A DNA stretch of 64,000 bases, taken from Triplophysa rosa. Its lineage: Eukaryota > Chordata > Actinopteri > Cypriniformes > Nemacheilidae. Position 1 is the first letter of the stretch; each line of letters starts with the position of its first letter. Below are positions 55,590-64,000 of this stretch, piece after piece. Where the stretch lies: contig NC_079914.1 in NCBI RefSeq assembly GCF_024868665.1, forward strand, positions 2,776,069 to 2,840,068, read 5' to 3'. The position numbers were made by a program, and so were the translations under genes. The notes beneath the pieces were generated by a model that was given only the letters and a program-made list of their open reading frames with translations, was not told where the DNA came from and searched no databases.

Positions 55590-55800
55590 CCCTGAATTAT
55601 GTTGACGCCAACCTGATCTCATAGCAAAACAAAAACTATTTGGCAAGATGGCAATTTCTTATTAAATATGTATGTTGTGAACTGAAGATGTGTAAAGAAG
55701 CATGCATGAAGTCAACCTAAAACACAACCACCACTTGGACAGATTTGCCCAAGATTGTAGGAAAATGTATTTGGACGAATTAGCCCCCAGTTTGCTAAAA
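55590..55800. mobile_element. Degenerate 'cctgatctca' MITE fragment
   Basis: 'gacgccaacctgatctcata' at 55608 and 'gacgaattagcccccagttt' at 55775 echo the ends of the family at 4484-4660 and 22480-22625. Much diverged. Confidence 0.4.
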
Positions 55801-55959
55801 CATATATTGTCATGAGTTTTCCTTGATCATACATGTTCCGACATTAAGATAATTATTCTATTTGATTTGTATCAATTTAAGTATAACTAAATTTATTGCT
55901 GGAATAACTTGAATACTGAAAGGATGGCAAATTAATCCTGTCATATATTTAGGACATGC

Positions 55960-56400
55960 ACAAAACAAACTCTGCAGATGGGAATAATGAAGGGGGCAAA
56001 GAGGATCATGGGGGTTTGGAAGCGGCAGCCATATTTTTACTTTACCCTTTCCCTTTTACTCACTGCTAACTCAGCTTTAACATTCCCCCATTGTCAGTGA
56101 GCTATTCATTGAGAGTCACTCACTATACATTAATTACTACTTCCTCCAGCGCATGCAGAGACTCCCCCATACGCCAGCTCGCACAAAGGCACACTTCCCC
56201 GCGCTGCTGTCATTCATGTGCGGGACCCCTCCAGGGCCCAGGCCCTCTGTTCTTTATAACCATAAGGATATATTCATTAGATAAGACAAAAGCTGATTTT
56301 CATGGCCTTCATGCGTGCTTTTCATTTTCATCCAGCTGAAAGTGGTCTAGCAGGTGTGCCCTCCTTCCAAGCAACATCTTAGGGACCAGAAACAGTGCAC
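55960..56400. promoter_or_regulatory. Candidate conserved non-coding element
   Basis: Repeat-free, balanced composition with 'attcattgagagtcactcac', 'acattaattactacttcctc' and 'aaggatatattcattagata'. The overlapping short frames lack domains. Inference only. Confidence 0.3.
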
Positions 56401-56644
56401 GTGTAAACTGTTGTCTTGACTCTCTTTAGTGTGAAAAGAGAAACAGACACAACAGCAGATCTAACCAAATGTTTGTGTTAGGCCGCCAACAGAAAGGCTG
56501 ATGGGTAGAGTCGCTTAAAAAGGCTGCATTGTAATTCAACAACTTGCATACAACTTAATCCATGTAAACAAACTTTCATTCTGTTCAGGTTACTATTTTA
56601 ACAGGAGGTTAAATTAATCTGTAAAATTCTAGAAAAAGGTTCTG

Positions 56645-57270
56645 AAAGGCTTTAGAGGGTTATTTCACTCAAAAATAAAATTGATGTCATCATTTACTCA
56701 CATTCGAGTTGTTTCAAATCAGTATTAATTGCTTTGTTCTGATGAACACAGATAGAGATGTTTGAACGAATGCTTGTAACCAAACAGTTGTTGAAGCCCT
56801 TGACTACCATAATAGAAAATAACTTTATAAATTTTGTTGTTCTGTTGAACACATGAGAAGATATTATGAAGAATGCAGGACAGCAAACAGTTCTGGGGCA
56901 CATTTTACAACCATTGTAATTTTTCCTATTATGGTAGTCAATGGGGTCAGAACTGTTTGGTTACAAGCATTCCAAATATCTTTCTTTGTGTTCAACCAAA
57001 CAAAGACATTTATATAGGTTTTGTTACAACTAGAGAGTGAATAATTCATGACAGAGTTTTCAAAAGAAAATTATTTCTTCGTTCACTGACTCTTATGTCA
57101 TTTCAAACATGTATGACTTAGTTTACTAGATTTTTTTAAAGAATGTTGGTAACCAAACAACATCGACCCCCATTGACTTCATTGTATGAACACCAAGACA
57201 TTTCTCAAAATATCTTCTTTTGTGTTCCACAGAAGAAAGAGTCGTACAGGTTTTGAACATTGGTGTTCCT
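56645..57270. mobile_element. Two TTAA-family MITE copies, back to back
   Basis: 56645-57055 begins 'gggttatttcactcaaaaat' and shows clear inverted arms ('gtaaccaaacagttgttgaa' versus 'gttctgaccccattgactac' region). 57056-57270 is a second partial copy with 'aatgttggtaaccaaacaac' and 'aatatcttcttttgtgttcc'. Same family as 953-1243 and 8003-8264. Confidence 0.75.
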
Positions 57271-60200
57271 TTCCAACATATACAATCATGTAACATTACA
57301 TGTCCAGTGTGAAACAGACAACAGTTGTTGTCATTCATCCTTTCCAGATAATTATAATTATCAAAAGGAATATATACTGTATATATCAGAAATAATATTT
57401 TCTCTTTAGTTTAGCTAAAAATGGAATTGGTAACAATTTTATCGTCTCATAAATAATTATAACTATACATTATAACTATGGCAACTATGTGAAGTTTATC
57501 ATGTCTAAATCAATATCAATACCATCATTAGTCATCTGTAAAAGGACTCTTTTAAACACATAATAATTTTTAAAGTTAAGACAAGTCAAATCAACCTTAT
57601 AAAATCATCTAAAATATTACTTTGGAGCACATTTTTAAATATTAGCAAAAAATGTATATTGTCCCAGCACCAGTTCTGGAGGGATAAGGGGGACCTGCCT
57701 CCCTCAGATTTGCCTTGTGCCCCTCCAAAAATTGCCTGCTCACATGTAAAGACGTCTTTTTTGTGTTATCTTTTAAATAATGATCTGTCAACTTAATCAG
57801 AAAAATGTGAAGATTATGCATGCAATGAACTATAATTATATTATTAGAAAAACAGTTGTTCCCCCAAAATATCTGACTTCCCCACAGTAAAATCACAGTT
57901 TTGAACCCCTTATCTCAACTCACTTAACTATATCAGGCAAGAATGATGAATTATGACAGTTAGTGTTTTTTTTCTCTTAGGGCATAAAAAATAAGATTTT
58001 AACTTATTTATTTATTTACACAAGAAATGGCTTTTTGAGTAGCTGTCCACTGTGGAGAGCTCTATGCATGAAAGGGTTATTCTTTCAGGATAATACATAT
58101 CTGAATCCCCATCTCCACTGCAGCTCTTGAACATCATTTATACAAATGTCATTGTCTCTTGGGTATTTTGTCTGCAAAATATACTGTATGTCAAACCTGT
58201 GATGAGTGGAACAAAAATGTATTTATAAAATGGTCAGTTCTGGTCCTTGATTCTGATTGGCTGAGCCAAGTTCTAAGCCGTTATAATATACCCCGATTTA
58301 TAATGGCTGACCACATTACATAGCCTAAATATCACTTCATTCACTTTATTTTATGAAACCTTGCTACGCATATGGAATAACTGTTTTATCAAAGCTTTGC
58401 GTCGTGCCACAACCCCCTTAGCTGTTATAAAATGCACTGTAACCCACTGCTTCGCGGGGCTTATTGCTTTAAATAACATTCTGTTTTCATCATTGTGATT
58501 ATATAGATATGCCAAAATGTAATTTCCTGTTTTATGCCTTGATGATCTATGCATTTATTCCTTTATGCTGTATGAGTGTGTACACCTACGCATTTTTGTA
58601 AATCAGTTAAAATAATTGGGCTCTGTCCTGACAGTCATTGCATTTCAAAAAGTGGAACTTACCGAAACATTCCTGTTTTCACCGCTCCGATCAGTGAGTA
58701 CATAACAGACAGGGAGATAAGCTGTCTCTATCTAGCCTGAACTATTTCAAGAAGTTGAAGCTGATAGCGCAGGAGGGGCAAGTTTACGCCATTAGGGCCG
58801 GCTTACCTTTTCAAACGTGCTCTGTTTAGCAACCCTCGAGTAGTCATTTGTGTTGAACTTGACTAGTTTCAACTGGACTTGTTTGCACACATGTGAAAGA
58901 GCCTGACATGGAAATGTCTGATCTTTTACCGCAAGGATTAGCTCTGTTTGTGTGTGGCATTTCAAATATAGTCGCTGCATGGGAATGAAAGACTGCTGAA
59001 AGGAATATATTCATGACCTATACATTCTTTATGCATTATATTATGTGCGAGTGGCAAATATATCTAGCCATCTATCTTATTTTATTTGCCATGTCTTGAT
59101 AAAGTTTAGTGCGCTGACTCGCACATGTCTGTTAGTTGTGTGTTCACGTGTCGCACATCAAACTCTGCACTACTCACCTGGGACTCTCCACGGCACGCAA
59201 AGTTTTGGAAACGCTCCGTCGGAGCTTGTTCAGGACTGGCTTTTAAAAGATTCCACTGTGCGTTTGGGTTGAGCCAGAAGGGCGCACAGAGGTTAGCACT
59301 GTCGTGTTTGCTTTGATTTTTGTTTTATTAATAGGATTAGGTTTCTTGGCATCGGCTTGCAGACTTAGGCCCAACAAAACCACCTGAGCTGTCTGCCAGA
59401 CAGCAATGCATTCTGCACCCAAGAAACTGGATAAGTGAGATCCCTCGCCGAACGAAACCTTCCTCCCTGCTGTTTTTCACAGGCTTAAATTAGAACTCAT
59501 TTAATTCTATAAAGAAAAATGTGGAAGGGAATCTGAAGGAAAGAGGTGGACGTTTATTGGAAGTTTAGATCCTCTTAAAAACTGTTTTTGGAAGTTTTGA
59601 TATTTGGTTCTATACCAGGGGCCTCCAAAATGTTCCATGTGAGACATGTTTACTCTTTTTTTAAGACCCATTCAATGTTTTTAAATAGGGGAAATAAAAG
59701 AGGAAACTAACAGATATTTATTCCTTTTAGTAATAAAATATATAATAAAGTTACCCAAAATACCAAAATACATTATGGTAAGGTATTGAAACCATTGTTT
59801 TTTGAAAACTGTTAATTTTTCATTAAATATATTTACAATTATATATTTTTAGGAATATTATATTGTATTTTAAGTACAAAACTTTATATATATTTACGTT
59901 TCTTTTTAATTTCAAAATATTTTTATGTTTTATTTTTTTCTTGAATGTTATTGTTTATAGAATACATTCTTTTCATATATTTTCATGATCTATTTTATAT
60001 TTAGCCTTCATCATTTAAATCTTTTATGTCTTCCATTCCCAAGTACCAGGTGTGCTTGTCTAAAAGATTCAGCAACTGTTGTGTCAAATTGTGGAAGCAG
60101 CCCTTAAGTGTAGAGCAAAATATGAAAATTTTCACGGGGGCCTGGGGACAATTTATCTCCTCTTTGATTTTTTTTTCGTACTATCGAATGTGTTTTATTT

Positions 60201-61439
60201 CACGAGGAGCAATTACATTGGTTGACTAAATATTGATTTACTGTTGGCACATTAAAGAGGGAAAAATAATTGAAGAATGTATCTACAGGACATTCTACAG
60301 TGGTGATGAATTGGATCCAAGACACAGAAGCTGCAAATTTCACAGCCTCGCGATAGGAGGTTTGTGATGTGAGACATTCTTCCCATTACTCGGCTTTTGC
60401 CTTAAAATTACATGAGTCTGAGTCCTCGCAGCACCAGGAGTCTGCTCCATCTTAAACCACTGATCTTCTCTCTCATTTACTGTTAGCAAAAGGACTTGGG
60501 TAAAAGTTGTGCGGGTTTTTAAACACGGCCACTTTCCCTTTGTGTCTCTTTGTCTCAGATAATATGGATTTCTTTATATGTAGGTTAATGCTTTTGTATA
60601 ATTGAAGTGATCGTTTGACAAATAAGAGGTAAATTAAAAATACCCTATATTTCAGAAATTCCTCCTTACTATAAAAAGAGCTTTTGTTGTAACCAAAGAT
60701 GCTAAAATAACTTGTTTTCTAGTTCCTCTATACAAAAGAGTAATTTATAAAAGTATAGACATTAACAGCATTTACACAAAAAGCGGATGGATCAGGTAAA
60801 ACATAGTCATATATTACCAAAATATGATTGTTTTTCTTTACTACTTTAAGATTATTTAAACATTGTAAGGAAATACATAAAATATAGAACAATAGTATAA
60901 CATAGGCTAGTAAACAACTTATTATTGATACTTTGAACAAACGTTGTTCTTAAATTCATCTCCGACAGCCTGTTTGATATGTCGTTTTGATATTTTTCAG
61001 GTCTGAGGATGTAGAAAGAGAGAAAAGTATAGATTGACTGGATGTTTAAAAGGTGTCTGCACCTCTTGTGTTGATCTGAGGTCTGCTTGTTGTGATTACA
61101 GTTATTAACCCCAGTTTTATCATGCGTATCTGATCTCTGAGAAGAGTTCAGAGGAATATAGTGGTACTTTGTCCACCTGAACTATGAGCTCCATTGGCTC
61201 AAGTCACTAAAGCAATACTTAGTCAAATAAGCCTGTGCTGACAGTCTCACCACACTCCACTGAGAGCTTTGATTGCTTGGGATACATTCCTCCTCTAAGT
61301 ACTCTGAAAGAGTATCATCATCACCATCATCACAGCCATCAGTGCAGCGGTCACAGCTGATTAACTCCAGGAGATTTCTCAAGCATGATGTGACCGTGTC
61401 ACTGGGTTGACAGAGTTTGGCGTTTACTACAAGTTATAT
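57271..61439. other. Non-coding, no gene recognised
   Basis: 58215-58450 contains a repeat fragment ('cagttctggtccttgattct'), related to 54450-54480. 58600-59330 and 60040-60240 are repeat-free with balanced composition and could be regulatory. A 66-codon minus-strand frame at 61182-61382 is acidic (DDGDDDTLSEYLEEEC) but has no domain or splice context. Otherwise AT-rich. Confidence 0.45.
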
Positions 61440-61790
61440 ATTTATGCATGTGTGTGACAATAAGAAATTATGAATTAATAGACAAAGGATGGACGGATAG
61501 ATAGATGAATGGATATGGTGGAAGGACAGACGATTGATTGATGGATAGAAGGATGGATGGATGGACAGACGGACAGACGATTGATTGGATGAATATAAAG
61601 GATGAAAACATGCAGAGAAATATAAGGCAAAATGAAGGAATATCAGAATGCAGAAATGAATTAATGAATTAATAAATGATTGAATTAAAGGTAACATGAG
61701 AATGCGGAAATGGATAAAAACGGAAATATTATGAATTAATAGACAAAGGATGGACGGATAGATAGATGAATGGATAGGGTGGAAGGGCAG

Positions 61791-61879
<89 letters not shown>

Positions 61880-62573
61880 GGATGGATGGATGGATGGATG
61901 GACGGCTGGCTGGTTGGATGAATATAAAGGATGAAAACATACAGAGAAATATAAGGCAAAATGAATGTATAACAGAATGCAGAAATGAATTCTGAATTAA
62001 TAAATAATTGAATTAAAGATGACATGAGAATATGGAAATGAAAAAACGAAAATATTATGAATTAATAGACAAAGGATGGACGGATAGATAGATGAATGGA
62101 TGGAAGAACATATGATTGATCGATTGATTGATGGATGGATGGATGGATGGATGGATGGATGGTTGAATATAAAGGATGAAAACATACAGAGAAATAAAAG
62201 GCAAAATGAATGAATAACAGAATGCAGAAATGAATGAACGAATGAACGAATGAATGAACGAAAGATGACATGAGAATATGGAAATGGAAAACGAAAAAAT
62301 TATGAATTAATAGACGAAGGATGGACAGATAGATAGAAAAATGAATAGGGTGGAAGGACAGATAATTGATTGATGGATGGATGGACAGATGGATGGACGG
62401 CTGGCTGGATGGACCAAACAGAGGAATATGAGGCAAAATGAATGAATAGCCTAATAGAATGCAGAAATGAATGAAAGATGACATGAGAATATGGGAATGG
62501 AAAACTAAAAAAATATGAGTTAATAGACGAAGATGGACAGATAGATGGAGGAATGAATAGGGTGAAAGGACGG

Positions 62574-62654
<81 letters not shown>

Positions 62655-63260
62655 GGACGGACGGATGGCTGGCTGGATGGATGGACCAATGGAATGATGA
62701 ATATAAAGGATGAAAAAAGAGGAATATAAGGCAAAATGAATGAATAAATAAATGAATGAAAGATAACATGAGAATATGGAAATGGAAAACTAAAAAAATA
62801 TGAATTAATAGACGAAGGATGGACGGATATATAGGGTGGACGGATGGATGATTGATGGATGGATAAACAGATGGGCATATAGATTATGTTTTGACAGATA
62901 GATATCGGACGGATACAGTAGATGGATGGATGGATGGATGGATGGATGGATGGATGGATGGATGGATAATAGATTGATGAGTAGTTGGATGAATAGATGG
63001 ACCGACAGAATAGATGAATACAGTAGATGAATGAATAGACGAAACAAATGAGTGAGTGAGTGAGTGAGTGAGTGAGTGAGTGAGTGAGTGAGTGAGTGAG
63101 TGAGTGAATGAATGAATGAATGAATGAATGATGGATGAGACATAAGGGTATGGAATACAAAATCTGAAGGTATCAAATGAATGTATAAATGATGGATAGA
63201 CAGACTAAGTATAAATAGAAAAGAAAGATGTGAAAATGAGATCTGAATAAATGAAATGAG
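61440..63260. repeat. Higher-order tandem array with embedded TGAT/GGAT/GAGT microsatellites
   Basis: The phrase 'gac(a/g)aaggatggac(g/a)gatag' starts at about 61481, 61742, 62068, 62313, 62526 and 62811, so six diverged units of roughly 210-330 bp run head to tail. Each unit also carries 'gaataa/aaaggatgaaaaca' and 'gcaaaatgaa' words. Unit length varies mainly because of internal tetranucleotide runs: TTGA at about 61790-61877 and 62570-62653, GGAT at 61877-61901, 62130-62162 and 62921-62967, GAGT at 63048-63107, GAAT at 63107-63130. Long minus-strand frames rich in Ser-Ile-Asn-Gln or His-Pro-Ser-Ile are artefacts of the repeats. Confidence 0.9.
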
Positions 63261-63435
63261 CCACAGTGTCATCACACCTGCAGGTCACGTCTCAAATGAT
63301 CTGTTCTCATGAATATGCTGTTTCTTTACCTCTGAACTTCAGCACACTCCAGTCACAACATCGTCCTGCTCCTAACAATTCAATAACAGCAGTTGTTTTG
63401 TCATGTTTTCTACCCCTACTTCTATTCCGCACACC

Positions 63436-63437
<2 letters not shown>
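63261..63437. other. Non-coding spacer
   Basis: No feature recognised. Confidence 0.5.

Positions 63438-63468
<31 letters not shown>
63438..63468. repeat. Poly-C tract, 31 nt
   Basis: An uninterrupted run of 31 cytosines. On the other strand it is a G-run able to form quadruplex structures. Its assembled length may be inaccurate. Confidence 0.95.
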
Positions 63469-63599
63469 ATACAAGGTTGCAACACATTTTCTCAGTGGGG
63501 AACCTCTTAATTTTTTATAATTTTTCCCCCTTTGGTCCACCCCTGCACTCCCGTTTATCTGTAATAGAGCAATTTCCTGGTGAGATGGGCACATGTGAC

Positions 63600-63845
63600 A
63601 GTTCTCTGTGCAGCCTCCAAACACCAGGGGTCGGGAAAATTAATAAACATATCTGGCAATCGAGAAGGCTCCAGAGGGGATGGGATGGCACTGTTTGCAA
63701 ACGGCCGCATCTCCTAAGGAAGCAGAAATTATTCAATGATTCAATTAGCGGGAGAGCGAATGGAGTGCTCATGCTGATGGGAGTGATAATTGATAAACAT
63801 TTTAATCCAGCACTGAAACAAGTCCAGAATCAGCTGTGATGGGGG
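63600..63845. promoter_or_regulatory. Candidate conserved non-coding element
   Basis: The most enhancer-like stretch in the window. It is repeat-free and balanced, with 'gggaaaattaataaacatat', 'cactgtttgcaaacggccgc', 'caatgattcaattagcggga' and 'gataattgataaacatttta'. These hold forkhead-like (TAAACA, GTTTGC) and homeodomain-like (CAATTAG, ATTAAT) cores. The 148-codon frame across it has no domain. Role inferred. Confidence 0.4.
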
Positions 63846-63982
63846 TGTATGCCATACTGAAAGAGCTGGGAAACAGATTTACATAGCAATATCAGATACA
63901 GAGGACTGTCATTTCCACTAGTTGCATATTTGGTTCAGTTGGTGCTTTCAGCTTCTGGGATGTCTCTGCAAAAAATGGCATT

Positions 63983-64000
63983 TTAAAGAAACAGTTCACT
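63983..64000. mobile_element. Start of another TTAA MITE, cut by window end
   Basis: TTAAAGAAACAGTTCACT is the terminal sequence of the family seen at 20553. Only 18 bp lie within the window. Confidence 0.7.

Noticed and set aside
61182..61382. Acidic 66-codon frame
   Set aside because: No domain, no matching neighbour exon, and the acidic run comes from a short CATCAT-like repeat.
61440..63260. CRISPR-like array
   Set aside because: Repeats are contiguous microsatellites without regular unique spacers, and the genome is eukaryotic.
61434..63275. Long minus-strand frames of 150-290 codons rich in Ser-Ile-Asn-Gln and His-Pro-Ser
   Set aside because: They are translations of TGAT, GGAT and GAGT microsatellites and share no domain with any protein family.

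Overview
The window looks like nuclear DNA of a teleost fish, most likely a cyprinid (carp, goldfish or zebrafish relative). This rests on its repeat content: DIRS-type tyrosine-recombinase retrotransposons with carp-style termini, L2 LINEs ending in short tandem tails, palindromic TTAA MITEs of the kind very common in cyprinids, a tRNA-headed SINE with an L2-like tail, Tc1 and hAT remnants, CA microsatellites and TGAT/GGAT arrays. The species call is inference. I found no host protein-coding gene, rRNA or functional tRNA. The window reads as a gene desert or a very large intron. The only substantial protein similarity is to transposable elements, nearly all broken.

Layout. 1-13.4 kb: AT-rich non-coding DNA with MITEs (953-1243, 3373-3628, about 4484-4660, 7433-7967, 8003-8264), a LINE tail near 5.4 kb, and GC-balanced stretches that could be conserved regulatory DNA. 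13.4-18.4 kb: an almost full-length but inactivated DIRS-like element on the + strand. 18.4-26.3 kb: MITEs, some nested inside others, a putative hAT-like repeat and a deletion derivative of a Tc1 element. 26.46-38.36 kb: an L2 LINE on + split by a 9.4-kb block. Inside that block a Ty3/gypsy chromodomain element, a second L2 and an L1-like LINE lie head to tail, all on the minus strand. 38.4-46.5 kb: non-coding DNA with MITE ends. 46.56-51.79 kb: an L2 tail hit twice, by a hAT element that itself carries a truncated DIRS element, and by a solo LTR. 51.8-61.4 kb: non-coding DNA with a SINE and MITEs. 61.44-63.26 kb: a higher-order tandem array. 63.26-64 kb: a 31-nt poly-C run, a possible conserved element, and the start of another TTAA MITE at the window edge.

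The most striking structure is the 9.4-kb block at 26732-36167. Its three retroelements share one orientation. Each lacks its 5' part while reaching at or near its 3' end, and the block is bounded by the same 5-bp word ATTTC on both sides. It interrupts the L2 reading frame exactly between these copies. This could be a chimeric insertion made by template switching, or serial nesting followed by deletion, or an assembly join.

The transposon proteins do not form a cooperating host pathway. They are independent selfish elements, and the nesting order gives relative ages: L2 copies first, then the hAT, LTR and DIRS insertions.
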